From positions 1 to 55,687 of the forward strand of contig JAFQDN010000024.1 in assembly GCA_017415995.1 (NCBI GenBank): 55,687 bases of DNA. Reading direction: 5' to 3'. Source of the DNA: Akkermansia sp. (GTDB lineage Bacteria; Verrucomicrobiota; Verrucomicrobiia; Verrucomicrobiales; Akkermansiaceae). The notes below the pieces were generated by a model. The model was given only the letters and a program-made list of their open reading frames with translations, was not told the origin of the DNA and did no database searches. Position numbers and translations under genes: made by a program. Below, piece by piece: positions 1-6,801 of the stretch (position 1 is the first letter of the stretch; every line of letters begins with the position of its first letter).

Positions 1-330
1 ACAATAAATACTCGGCCAAGCCATTTGTGTGGAAAAAGCCTGCGCAACAAGTATTGGATTCAGTGGAACGAGCGAAACAGCACGCAGCTGCTCAAACATC
101 CCCAACGGTATTGTAACGGATTAACTCCGCAAGACACTAGGCCGTGACAGGAAGGCGATTTTGAGCAGATGGCAACTCTGTGACAAGCAAAGATGTTTCG
201 AACTGGGAAACTGCACAGAATCAGTAGGTTAAGTGCCATTTTTCATCGACTGCCAACCTAAAATGAAACATCGCTTGCAAGGGGATAAAAAGACACTCCG
301 TCTCCGCCAAGGCTTCGCCGAGACAGGTCC
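1..330. other. Intergenic stretch without a supported gene
   Basis: I see no convincing coding sequence here. Short open frames lack a ribosome binding site and overlap repeat-family sequence. The last 30 bases (about 303-327) contain a degenerate right half of the palindromic repeat described at 331-370. Confidence 0.5.
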
Positions 331-370
331 GTCTTCGCGTAGCCCTATTGGGCTCTTGCTACGCCGAGAC
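331..370. repeat. Nested palindromic intergenic repeat, copy 1
   Basis: Outer arms GTCTTCGCGTAGC (331-343) and GCTACGCCGAGAC (358-370) pair at 11 of 13 positions. Between them AGCCC-TATT-GGGCT forms an inner palindrome that shares bases with the outer arms. The identical 40 bp unit occurs at 3780-3819 and 6706-6745, and with two changes at 9390-9429. It is followed by ACAGGTTGCAAGCGAT here and again after the copy at 6706. Confidence 0.85.
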
Positions 371-450
371 AGGTTGCAAGCGATGGACAGATGGCGGGGC
401 ATGCGAACAGCCTAGGAGGAATCCTAGGCTGCAAGATGGCTTTTTATGCG

Positions 451-510
451 TTATTTCCCCGCCGCAAGGCACAGGGCTGTGGTGATAAGGATTCTGGGGA
501 TGGAGGGCAT
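451..510 (-). pseudogene. Relic of a signal-peptide-encoding 5' gene end
   Basis: The 19-codon frame reads MPSIPRILITTALCLAAGK and then stops. The same N-terminus begins the lipoprotein at 2280-2432 (MPPFHKILATTALCLAALG) and the relic at 7357-7440 (MPTIPRVLATTALCLAALG). The conserved part is exactly a secretion signal, so this is most simply a duplicated gene start that lost its mature part. Whether the 19-residue peptide is still translated cannot be told. Confidence 0.55.
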
Positions 511-710
511 GGTGGGTGAGTGAGATTGCCGGTTCGAGCAATTGGTGTTAGTCAGAGTCACTGCTTACATTCGACGGTGCGGAAAGTCCTTCTGCACGGG
601 CTACTTCGTCCTGAATGATGGAAGGTACCGCTTTCAAAACGGAAAATGTTCGCTCGGTTGTAATTTGTAATAGTCTTTGAATGTAGAATTTTGAATGTGC
701 AAGTTCCCGC

Positions 711-750
711 CTTCGCGTCACGGCTGGCGCCGTGCTTGCTACGCCGAGAC
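711..750. repeat. Divergent copy of the nested palindromic repeat
   Basis: The right arm GCTACGCCGAGAC and the CTTCGCGT left-arm core match the copies at 331, 3780, 6706 and 9390. The inner hairpin differs: CACGGC-TGGC-GCCGTG, a perfect 6 bp stem, replaces AGCCC-TATT-GGGCT. Both inner arms changed together, which suggests that folding is what is kept. Confidence 0.65.
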
Positions 751-801
751 AGGCTCCGTTTTGCGCTGAGTCCTTAATTATGCAAACGCGTTCACCCGGT
801 A

Positions 802-1437
802 TCAATCGAACTCCACTTCCCAATGCGGGGCTGCGTGGGCGGTGAAGCAGAGGTGGATTTGTGCAGCGGTCTGTTTGCCGGTGTGGAGCGGTGGCAGGGC
901 ATCGGGGGTGAACCAGGCTGCCGCAGTGGTTTCGGGGTTGGCCTGCAACTGTGGTTCACTCAGCGCGGTGCAGAGCACAAAAGCCTTGATGATATGGTAT
1001 GGAAAGGGACGGCGACAGTTGCGGCGGCTGTATTCATGCAGCGCGACCAGGCGGCCGGGTTTTATCTGCAGCCCCGCTTCCTCCTGTGCTTCCTTGATGA
1101 GATTGGAGGCGATGGTCTGATTCACATCGACCCATCCACCGGGCATAGCCCAGAGCCCGTCCTTTTCCTGCACGAGCAGAATGCGGCCATCGCGGATGAT
1201 GGCAGCGCGGGAATCGAGCTTGGGAGTCTGGAAGCCGGTTTCGTTGCAGAACAGCTCCCGCACTCTGGGTAGGGGGACCTCAGTCATGAGGCTGAGCATC
1301 TCTGCCGAAATCTCACGCAGCCGAGCAAAGCGTTCGCGGTCGAAGGCATCCGGGCTGTATTCCATGCCCGCCTGGGCAATGAACTGGATTTCCTTAGCCC
1401 ATTCGAGCCATTGCAGTCGTGTATCAGGAGCTTCCAT
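802..1437 (-). CDS. NUDIX hydrolase with N-terminal NUDIX_N-like domain
   Basis: This 211-residue soluble protein probably hydrolyses a nucleoside diphosphate linked to a small group (ADP-ribose is common in this family). Residues 1-70 form the alpha-helical N-terminal domain typical of the NUDIX_N group. The NUDIX fold follows from about residue 75 (DSRAAIIRDGRILLVQEKDG). The NUDIX box starts at GGWVDVNQ and ends KEAQEEAGL: the metal-binding EE pair is kept, while the first Glu of the consensus is Gln and the Arg is Lys, changes I recall as tolerated in this subgroup. Its start codon overlaps the stop of the upstream gene (TAATG at 1435-1439), so the two are translationally coupled and share the leader cassette at 1773-1894. 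Substrate is not assignable. Confidence 0.85.
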   Translation of the reverse strand: MEAPDTRLQWLEWAKEIQFIAQAGMEYSPDAFDRERFARLREISAEMLSLMTEVPLPRVRELFCNETGFQTPKLDSRAAIIRDGRILLVQEKDGLWAMPGGWVDVNQTIASNLIKEAQEEAGLQIKPGRLVALHEYSRRNCRRPFPYHIIKAFVLCTALSEPQLQANPETTAAAWFTPDALPPLHTGKQTAAQIHLCFTAHAAPHWEVEFD

Positions 1438-1772
1438 TACAGTTGCATCCCTGTTTCATACATATCCCAAAGCGTACCAAGCCCCTTCTTGTAGCGAGTT
1501 TCGGCAAGGCGGTACGCCTTTTCGTGCAAGGCGAGTATGAAAGGCATATTGCTCATCCATGACTCGAAGTCAAGAGGGGCAGCCAGCACAGCATCTTTCG
1601 ATACCTGATACTGGCATTGCAGACGAAGCTCTTGCAAAGCATCCTCATCCCCGCAGGCCTTGCGCTGCTGCTGATAATCTTCCAGATGCTTTGCGGCTAC
1701 ATCTAAAGCCGGGCTTTCACCACCAACGGCAAGCCATAAGCACAATATGGTTAAAAAGATTTTTTTTATCAT
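1437..1772 (-). CDS. Small secreted protein of unknown function
   Basis: A 111-residue protein with an N-terminal signal peptide (MIKKIFLTILCLWLAVGG, cleavage likely near residue 20) and a mostly helical, charged mature part with three Cys residues. It matches no family I recognise. The start is well fixed: AAGGAG lies 8-9 nt upstream of ATG. It is first in a two-gene unit with the NUDIX gene, overlapping it as TAATG. Its upstream region is one of three near-identical leader cassettes in this window, all driving unrelated secreted proteins. Confidence 0.7.
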   Translation of the reverse strand: MIKKIFLTILCLWLAVGGESPALDVAAKHLEDYQQQRKACGDEDALQELRLQCQYQVSKDAVLAAPLDFESWMSNMPFILALHEKAYRLAETRYKKGLGTLWDMYETGMQL

Positions 1773-1894
1773 TCTCTATCTCCTTTACTACTAATAATAC
1801 TCCCCGGCATCGAATCCGTAACAAAAAATTGCAGAAAGCACGGATTTTCTAATAAATAGACGCTCGCGGCGGGCATTTTGTTGCTCGTTTCCTG
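1773..1894 (-). promoter_or_regulatory. Shared promoter-leader cassette, copy 1
   Basis: The segment upstream of the gene at 1437-1772 is nearly identical to 2948-3090 and 9234-9376. Read on the minus strand it holds a -35-like TTACGG, 16 bp, a -10 TATTAT, and then AAAGGAGATAGAGA just before ATG, a strong Shine-Dalgarno site. Further upstream is the conserved block containing GCAACAAAATGCCCGCCG. The coding sequences downstream of the three cassettes are unrelated. Confidence 0.75.
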
Positions 1895-1902
1895 ATTGGT
1901 TA

Positions 1903-2097
1903 TTAGCGACCTCTGAAAATAAGGCGCCATGCAAGACGGAAAAACAAAAAGCCGGTAGTAAGGAAAAATAAGATTGCGAGAACGGCGAAGGTAATTTCTA
2001 GTCCGTCATAACCAGTAATAAGAGGAGACAGCAACAGCATAGCCAGCATGAACAGCAAGCCACAACCTATCATGATAATGGATTCTGCGACATTCAT
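1903..2097 (-). CDS. Small two-helix membrane protein
   Basis: A 64-residue protein with two clear transmembrane segments (about residues 7-27 and 33-56) joined by a short GYDGLE loop and ending in basic residues (RLIFRGR). No family is recognised. It stands alone on the minus strand, without the leader cassette of its neighbours. The hydrophobicity pattern and positive-inside ends support a real gene, but the ribosome binding site is weak. Confidence 0.5.
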   Translation of the reverse strand: MNVAESIIMIGCGLLFMLAMLLLSPLITGYDGLEITFAVLAILFFLTTGFLFFRLAWRLIFRGR

Positions 2098-2279
2098 AAT
2101 GTATAGGAAAATAAGTGTTTATTACGGTTTCATGTTACCAGAATCCGGGAGGTGCGGCAAGCTGTTAGTTCGGGAAAGCGCAAAAAACTAGCCAAAATCC
2201 TAGGATTCTCCTTCGCTGGAGCCCTTGGTCTGCCGAGTGCGGGTCAGCAAGGTGGCTTTGTAGAACAGCGAATGATAGC

Positions 2280-2432
2280 TCAGTTTTGGATTTCTCTGCC
2301 ACTGTATCGGATGTGCTGTTCAGCCTGCTCAAGTGTCCCCCTATCCGGGGTAGTCTGAGCACTGCAGCTATTCACCCCCAACGCCGCAAGGCACAGGGCT
2401 GTGGTGGCAAGGATTTTGTGGAATGGGGGCAT
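2280..2432 (-). CDS. Short predicted lipoprotein
   Basis: A 50-residue product starting MPPFHKILATTALCLAALG, followed by a plausible lipobox (VNSC) and about 27 polar mature residues. I chose the ATG at 2432 because the upstream gene ends two bases before it (TAACCATG at 2430-2437), a typical coupled arrangement. A longer in-frame start exists but lies inside the upstream gene. Its signal segment is shared with the relics at 451-510 and 7357-7440. The mature part is very short and may be truncated. Function unknown. Confidence 0.55.
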   Translation of the reverse strand: MPPFHKILATTALCLAALGVNSCSAQTTPDRGTLEQAEQHIRYSGREIQN

Positions 2433-2434
2433 GG

Positions 2435-2947
2435 TTATTTTTTGTTCGGCTGTTTGGGGGCATTTCGTTCTACAATGGAGAGTAGTTCCTTCAGCAAATT
2501 CTCCTCCAGTAGCCATCGTTTGTTGTCTTCTTTCGTAGCAGTGATGGCGTAGATGTTAACCTCTCTCCATTCTCCGTTAAATGACAAGAATAGTTTAGGC
2601 GCGGAATATCTTATCCACCTACCGACTCGTTTGCACCCGCCTGTTCGGCGCACATAATCCGGATTGTAGCGTACCTGTTGCAGGATGTATGCAATCCTCT
2701 GCGTATCTTCTGCGGGTATGTTTTGTGAAGAATGTAGAGTCATCTGTTCTACCTTGCCTGTGCGAATCTGCATCTTCATGATGCGTACCTCACCTGCGGA
2801 GGGGGAGAATTTTTGCAGAGCCTCCAGCTCCAGACGGGCCTGCTCACGGTCTTCTATGGCAGTTTCTCGGTGTACACGCACCTTTGCCTGTGTCTCGACG
2901 CACATGAAACACAGCAGGCATATTGCGGCTAAAAAGAATTTGGGCAT
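2435..2947 (-). CDS. Secreted protein of unknown function
   Basis: A 170-residue protein with a signal peptide (about residues 1-21, ending ETQA) and a mature domain rich in charged residues; no transmembrane segment follows. An Arg/Lys-rich centre (RRTGGCKRVGRW) and a C-terminal helix rich in Glu, Leu and Lys are visible. I do not recognise a family. AAAGGAGATAGAGA precedes the ATG, fixing the start. It is followed after two bases by the short lipoprotein gene, so the two form an operon under leader cassette copy 2. Confidence 0.7.
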   Translation of the reverse strand: MPKFFLAAICLLCFMCVETQAKVRVHRETAIEDREQARLELEALQKFSPSAGEVRIMKMQIRTGKVEQMTLHSSQNIPAEDTQRIAYILQQVRYNPDYVRRTGGCKRVGRWIRYSAPKLFLSFNGEWREVNIYAITATKEDNKRWLLEENLLKELLSIVERNAPKQPNKK

Positions 2948-3090
2948 TCTCTATCTCCTTTACTTATAATAATACTTCCCTGCTCCGAATCCGCGACAAA
3001 AAATTGCAGAAAGTGCAAATTTTCTAATAAACGGACGCTCGCGGCGGGCTTTTTGTTGCGCGTTTCCTGCATTTTTGTTGTCGATGGCGG
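2948..3090 (-). promoter_or_regulatory. Shared promoter-leader cassette, copy 2
   Basis: This is the second copy of the cassette at 1773-1894 and 9234-9376. On the minus strand it carries a conserved -10 TATTAT and the strong SD AAAGGAGATAGAG. It also carries a direct repeat of GCATTTTTGTTG-like sequence about 25 bp apart at its upstream end. Copies 2 and 3 share this upstream extension, which is shorter in copy 1. A fragment of the same block (CGGCGGGCATTTTGTTGC) recurs at about 3659-3676. Confidence 0.75.
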
Positions 3091-3170
3091 GACAAAGTCA
3101 CAAAATAGCAACTTTCTCTGCCGTTAATCTTGACATCTCAGATTTATAGTGTTATACGCACAAGTGCGTT

Positions 3171-3656
3171 ATGTCAGATTGCTCCAAAAATACTATTTTC
3201 CGATGCATGCACGGCCTCTTCTTTGTTTTCATAGGAATTGCCGCTCTGTTTGCTGGCAGCGTACATAACCAAGAGGCTGCTGAATTCAAGGAACGCGGCA
3301 TTTCCACAGAGGCTATAGTTGTCAGGATTGAAATAAAAACCGGTGGGAGCCCTCGAGGAAGCAGGAGCCGCTCACACACTTACTCGACAACGACAATCAG
3401 ACCGATTGTTCGCTTCACTGATACTGAGGGCCAGACGCGCGAGGGATTCAGTCTCGTATCTAAAGCTGAATACGAAAAGCTCCCCATTGGTTCCACTGTT
3501 ACCATCACCTATTTGCCGGAAGCTCCCGAGGAAGTTCTACTGAACGAAGATACGCTTTACACCTCCCCCTTCATCTGGATACCCACAGGGGGTGCTATCA
3601 TTCTATTTGGCTGTTGGTACGTCTACCGAGCTTTTCCCGGTAAAAAGAAAAACTGA
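3171..3656 (+). CDS. DUF3592-type membrane protein
   Basis: A 161-residue protein with an N-terminal transmembrane helix (about residues 12-30), a central beta-rich domain and a C-terminal transmembrane helix (about 131-152), ending in Lys residues. The central part (STEAIVVRIE, then PIVRFTDTEGQ and GSTVTITYLPEAPEEV) has the pattern of the DUF3592 family, whose function is not established. It is transcribed opposite to its neighbours. The start at 3171 keeps the whole first helix; no strong SD is visible. Confidence 0.75.
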   Translation: MSDCSKNTIFRCMHGLFFVFIGIAALFAGSVHNQEAAEFKERGISTEAIVVRIEIKTGGSPRGSRSRSHTYSTTTIRPIVRFTDTEGQTREGFSLVSKAEYEKLPIGSTVTITYLPEAPEEVLLNEDTLYTSPFIWIPTGGAIILFGCWYVYRAFPGKKKN

Positions 3657-3779
3657 ACCGGCGGGCATTTTGTTGCCGGGTGGCGCAAAAAACGAAGCTC
3701 CGGCTTCGCGTTCGGGCTTGCGCCCTCCTTTCTGGGGGCTTCTCTTCGATACGCCCACCCGGGACGCCGAGACAGGTCC
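3657..3779. other. Repeat-rich intergenic segment
   Basis: This starts with a fragment of the leader-cassette upstream block and continues with degenerate inverted sequences such as GAAGCTCCGGCTTCG and GGCTTGCGCCC. These resemble half-copies of the palindromic repeat family. No gene is supported. Confidence 0.5.
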
Positions 3780-3819
3780 GTCTTCGCGTAGCCCTATTGG
3801 GCTCTTGCTACGCCGAGAC
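3780..3819. repeat. Nested palindromic intergenic repeat, copy 2
   Basis: Identical over 40 bp to the copy at 331-370. It is followed by about 45 bp (3832-3877) that recur after the copy at 9390, so here the repeat forms the edge of the larger duplication carrying the restriction relic and the Fic gene. Confidence 0.85.
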
Positions 3820-3969
3820 AGGCAAAAAGCCGAGGATTCGCTCGAAGTGGAGCTCTTGCTCTGCCGGGTGCGGGTCATGGTCTTGCGGCTTGTCTGGGCG
3901 TCTCGTCTCGGCGAAGCCTTGGCGAAGACGGAAGATTTATCGAAGCCTGAGTGGTGTTTTGTGCGTTGT

Positions 3970-4282
3970 TTACAGTTCGGCCGGGATCTTGAGGAACTCG
4001 CTCATGGGGTACGCCCCGGTCATGCTGATATCCTTGTCCTGGAATACGAGGAAATAGAGATACCCCGGCCCGGCCTGTTCCTGCCACGCTCTGCCCAAGT
4101 GCAGCTTGGCCGGTGTCTCCTCAATTGGCCAGATGGTCGCCCTTGGTCTCGATGATGACTATCTTCCCGGAGCGCGTTCTCACGATAAAATCCGGATAGT
4201 GGTTGATAAAGCCATTGATGGAGAAACCCGTTCGCGCGATATTGCGATGCCACCACCGGATTTTCTGCCCACTTTTATGGCG
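3970..4282 (-). pseudogene. Type III restriction endonuclease C-terminal relic, frameshifted
   Basis: The sequence is homologous to the better-kept relic at 9518-9829, which reads FINHYPDFIVRT, IIETKGDH, KLHLGRAWQEQAG and then a stop. Those are features of the end of type III restriction (Res) or related DEAD-helicase nuclease subunits. In this copy one extra base near 4121-4127 breaks the frame, and only about 100 codons are present. It lies divergently upstream of the first Fic gene. It cannot encode an active nuclease. Confidence 0.7.
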
Positions 4283-4336
4283 TTACTGCCCACTTTTAGC
4301 TTGAAAGTAGGCAGAAAGCTGCTAAAGTGTGGGTAG
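4266..4336. promoter_or_regulatory. Array of TGCCCACTTTTA motifs upstream of Fic copy 1
   Basis: Two exact direct copies of TGCCCACTTTTA (4266-4277 and 4287-4298) are followed by two diverged inverted copies (around 4302-4313 and 4324-4336). The array lies directly before the Fic start and is repeated at 9813-9883. The outer pair can form a hairpin. Operator for an autoregulated Fic gene and a structured leader are both possible; nothing in the sequence decides between them. Confidence 0.5.
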
Positions 4337-4353
4337 AGAAACAGCAATCAGAC

Positions 4354-5400
4354 ATGAGAACCTTCAATTATTTAAATTTACCCGGGCCTTTACTTACGCC
4401 GGAAATAAGCAATCTGCTGTCGGCTATCCATGAATACCGGGGCAAGCAGACGCTGTTTATCACGGCAAGAAAAGACGTCCTGCTGAGTCTGCGGGAAATA
4501 GCTGTGATTCAAAGTACGGATGCCTCCAATAGAATCGAAGGCATCTATACCTCCGATGCGAGATTAAAGGATTTGGTATTGCAGAAGGTAGAGCCAATCA
4601 ACCGCAATGAAAAGGAAATTGCCGGGTACCGGGATGTGCTGCGAACCATTCATGAGAATTACGAGTATATTCCGTTGAATCCGAATACAATCTTGCAGTT
4701 GCACAGGGATTTATACTCTTTCCACCCCTCCGGCATGGGGGGGCATTGGAAGAATGTGGATAATCTGATAGCGGAGACAGATGCCGCCGGCAATAAGCAT
4801 ATCCGTTTCACCCCGACTCCGGCATTTGAAACACCTGAGGCGGTGTGTTCTTTGTGCGATGCATATAAGCAGGCTGTTGCACAGGAGATTTGTGATCCGT
4901 TGATATTATTGGTGCTTTTTGTCTTTGATTTTCTGTGCATTCACCCGTTCAATGACGGCAATGGGCGTATGAGTCGGCTGCTCACGCTCATGTTGCTCTA
5001 TCAGCATGGCTACATTGTCGGCAAATATATCAGTCTGGAGAAGTTGATTGAAGAAAACAAGCAGACCTATTACGAAGCCTTGCAGGAGAGTAGCGTGGGC
5101 TGGGATACGGGGAATAATAACTATCTTCCCTTTTTGCAGTATCTGCTGAGCATCATCCTGAAAGCGTATCGCGAGTTTGAGTGCCGGGTGGAGCATGTTG
5201 CCACGGCAAAGCTTAATAAGATGGAACGCATCAGAATGATGTTTGAACAAAAACCGGGTAAAATCAGCAAAGCTGACATCATGGCGGCTTGCCCGGATAT
5301 CAGTGTTTCCCTCATCGAACGCACCTTGAAACAGATGCTCGATAATGGAGACATCCGCAAAATCGGCTCCTCCCGTACTACCGCTTACATCAAAGTTTAA
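4354..5400 (+). CDS. Class II Fic-domain protein, copy 1
   Basis: A 348-residue cytoplasmic protein of the Fic family, which usually transfers AMP from ATP to a protein target. The active-site motif HPFNDGNGRMSR (residues 197-208) is complete. The self-inhibitory motif of class II Fic proteins, S-x-x-x-E-G, is present N-terminally as SNRIEG (residues 58-63), so the enzyme should be autoinhibited without a separate antitoxin. The last ~60 residues look like a winged helix. I chose ATG 4354; an in-frame GTG at 4327 lies inside the motif array. A paralogue at 9901-10947 differs at about 25 of 348 positions by my count. The target is unknown. Confidence 0.9.
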   Translation: MRTFNYLNLPGPLLTPEISNLLSAIHEYRGKQTLFITARKDVLLSLREIAVIQSTDASNRIEGIYTSDARLKDLVLQKVEPINRNEKEIAGYRDVLRTIHENYEYIPLNPNTILQLHRDLYSFHPSGMGGHWKNVDNLIAETDAAGNKHIRFTPTPAFETPEAVCSLCDAYKQAVAQEICDPLILLVLFVFDFLCIHPFNDGNGRMSRLLTLMLLYQHGYIVGKYISLEKLIEENKQTYYEALQESSVGWDTGNNNYLPFLQYLLSIILKAYREFECRVEHVATAKLNKMERIRMMFEQKPGKISKADIMAACPDISVSLIERTLKQMLDNGDIRKIGSSRTTAYIKV

Positions 5401-5854
5401 CCCCTGTTCTATATTGCACCGGATGGAGGTGTACCACATGCAGCCGCCCCCGGTGACGAAAAATGACGGGTCTGTTTCAAATCTGCTGGTAAAATAGGCA
5501 AAATAGAGCTTTCTTGAAGGTATAGGGTAAGGGTAGCAATGAAATGACGACTTTATGTAACTCGTGGATAATGAATGCATAGTCGAGTGCTTTTATATTC
5601 TTCATAACAGTCCTCTAAAACACTATATTAGAGCGTTTATAAATTTGCATAAATGCAATCTTTATGACACTGAGTATTACTAAGATGACATTCAATGCCT
5701 TAAATCCTATAAAACGGTTTACACTAGATAAAAACACCAGCAAATCTGGAACAGACCCGACGTAGATGGCAGTGCTGTCGATGGGCGAGATGCTGGCCGG
5801 GAAGCTGTAGGACGGGCGGCACAGAATGCGCACGGTGGCTAGGCATGCACCATA
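5401..5854 (-). other. Gene-poor stretch with possible coding relics
   Basis: No intact gene is supported. On the minus strand two short stretches look once-coding, one near 5404-5510 (containing FFVTGGGCMWYTSI) and one near 5735-5850 (containing SISPIDSTAIYVGSVPD). Neither has a credible start, and I do not recognise the parent protein. A hydrophobic segment (about 5640-5700) lies in the same frame as the second. This may be debris from a lost gene between the Fic gene and the small RNA locus. Confidence 0.3.
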
Positions 5855-5925
5855 AATAGAAACGCTCCCGGTGACTAGGCGGGAGCGTTCCAAGAGAAAT
5901 TGTATCAGCGAACTATAATTCTGAT
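5855..5925 (-). ncRNA. Predicted antitoxin-like small RNA
   Basis: A consensus promoter (5932-5959) predicts a transcript starting near 5925 and ending after the hairpin at 5861-5889, about 70 nt, with no ORF. The 5' end folds as ATCAG (5925-5921), a 12-nt loop AATTATAGTTCG, then CTGAT (5908-5904). Bases 5918-5908 (TTATAGTTCGC) are perfectly complementary to 6116-6106 (GCGAACTATAA), the start-codon region of the small hydrophobic ORF at 6041-6118. Ten of the eleven pairing bases are in the loop. By analogy with type I antitoxins the RNA would block translation of that peptide. Transcription is predicted only from sequence. Confidence 0.6.
5861..5889 (-). terminator. Hairpin ending the predicted small RNA
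   Basis: Perfect 10 bp stem, AACGCTCCCG (5861-5870) with CGGGAGCGTT (5880-5889), and a 9-nt loop. On the minus strand it is followed by TCTATTTATG, a weak U-rich tail. Confidence 0.6.
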
Positions 5926-5931
5926 GGGTTT

Positions 5932-5959
5932 ATTATAGTCAATCATGACTTTTTGTCAA
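5932..5959 (-). promoter_or_regulatory. Consensus sigma-70 promoter for the small RNA
   Basis: On the minus strand TTGACA (5959-5954), a 16 bp spacer and TATAAT (5937-5932). Both hexamers are perfect consensus, the strongest-looking promoter in the window. No ORF with a start signal follows; the next element is the 5' stem-loop of the predicted RNA. Confidence 0.75.
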
Positions 5960-5998
5960 TAGCTTTACGAAACTTTTTATTTTTCAAGAGAGAGAAAC

Positions 5999-6027
5999 AC
6001 CCGGTCGGGGAGTCAATCCGACCGGGT
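5999..6027 (-). terminator. Terminator of the small hydrophobic peptide gene
   Basis: Perfect 10 bp stem, ACCCGGTCGG (5999-6008) with CCGACCGGGT (6018-6027), and a 9-nt loop, the same geometry as the hairpin at 5861-5889. On the minus strand it is followed by GTTTCTCTCTCTT, and it lies 13 nt after the stop codon of the peptide ORF. Confidence 0.7.
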
Positions 6028-6040
6028 GGAGCCTATTTAC

Positions 6041-6118
6041 TCATCGTGTGACTTTCATCACAAACAGGATTACCTGCAAGATGAGCACTATCAGCTCAAT
6101 CATGGTTATAGTTCGCAT
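6041..6118 (-). CDS. Small hydrophobic peptide, candidate type I toxin
   Basis: A 25-codon ORF encodes a peptide beginning MRTITMIEL, continuing as an uninterrupted hydrophobic helix (IVLILQVILFVM, about residues 10-21) and ending KVTR. One membrane span with a short basic tail is the usual build of type I toxins, though it matches no named family I know. GGAAGAG lies 9 nt before ATG. A promoter at 6263-6291 gives a ~138 nt leader, long as in many type I toxin mRNAs, and a terminator follows. The start-codon region is exactly complementary to the loop of the small RNA encoded just downstream. Toxicity is inference. Confidence 0.6.
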   Translation of the reverse strand: MRTITMIELIVLILQVILFVMKVTR

Positions 6119-6227
6119 GACTTCTTTCTCTTCCAGTCAGGTTCAACTGCTGTTCCGTACCTTTGCGGCTACGATACACACAGCGGACAGGACCGGTTTA
6201 CTCTCCGCTGAGAAGTGCCGTAGACAC

Positions 6228-6247
6228 CTATCAGCCGGAACTGATAG
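6228..6247 (-). promoter_or_regulatory. Hairpin in the leader of the small peptide mRNA
   Basis: Perfect 7 bp stem CTATCAG / CTGATAG with a 6-nt loop, located about 10-30 nt after the predicted transcription start. It may stabilise the mRNA 5' end or limit translation, as 5' structures do in other type I toxin mRNAs. Confidence 0.45.
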
Positions 6248-6262
6248 CGGAAGAGCAGGATT

Positions 6263-6291
6263 ATTCTACCATTTAGCCACATCTTGTTCAA
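6263..6291 (-). promoter_or_regulatory. Promoter of the small peptide gene
   Basis: On the minus strand TTGAAC (6291-6286), a 17 bp spacer and TAGAAT (6268-6263). Start near 6256 is expected. Confidence 0.6.
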
Positions 6292-6705
6292 GCCCGGCTG
6301 GGGAGAGTTTGTTGTCATGTTGCTACATCGGAAGAATTTCCTCAAAACGTTCATGTGTAAATGCTCCGGTAAGATGCACTCTGTTGTATTGATTTTCAAT
6401 ACTTATGCCCGCTTAGACATTGCAGGGGGCTTCGCTAAAGCTACGCCCACCCTAGCACTCGCAAGCCCCGTCACCGCCCTGTCGGGAGCAAAACGCCCCC
6501 AAAAGGCCAAAAAGCCTACTTGTCTCGGCGAAGCTTTAGCGGAGACGGAAGCATGCCTACCTGTCGCGGCGTATCGTAGAGAAGCCGGAAGCCCCTTTTT
6601 CTAAGCTCAAATGCTTTTCAGGGTCACTAAAGATGCTTCGAATCTACAATCTGTTGATTCTGTGAGCTTCCGTCTTCGGGGTTCCCCCTACGCCGAGACA
6701 GGTCC
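6292..6705. other. Intergenic region with degenerate repeat-family fragments
   Basis: No gene is supported. Between about 6430 and 6600 the sequence carries several variants of the repeat arms, for example GGCTTCGCTAAAGCTACGCC and GTCTCGGCGAAGC. This suggests repeated insertion and decay of the palindromic family. Confidence 0.5.
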
Positions 6706-6745
6706 GTCTTCGCGTAGCCCTATTGGGCTCTTGCTACGCCGAGAC
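6706..6745. repeat. Nested palindromic intergenic repeat, copy 3
   Basis: Identical over 40 bp to the copies at 331 and 3780, and followed by ACAGGTTGCAAGCGAT as at 331. A further right half-arm (CTACGCCGAGACAGG) sits immediately upstream at about 6688-6702. Confidence 0.85.
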
Positions 6746-6801
6746 AGGTTGCAAGCGATAGTCCGGAACTAGGACAGGTAAGGTTACTCATGCGAGCCAA
6801 T

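Noticed and set aside
331..370. CRISPR array formed by the repeated 40 bp unit
   Set aside because: Copies are kilobases apart with no regular spacers and no cas genes; they are dispersed palindromes.
548..823. A 91-codon minus-strand frame downstream of the NUDIX gene
   Set aside because: It crosses the palindromic repeat at 711-750, lacks a ribosome binding site and shows no family similarity.
5615..5893. A 92-codon minus-strand frame behind the consensus promoter as the gene it drives
   Set aside because: It would begin at a TTG inside the terminator hairpin, has no Shine-Dalgarno site and shows no coherent domain. The small RNA explains the promoter better.
6048..6392. A 114-codon plus-strand frame across the toxin locus
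   Set aside because: It is antisense to the peptide ORF and its leader, with no promoter or ribosome binding site and random-looking composition.
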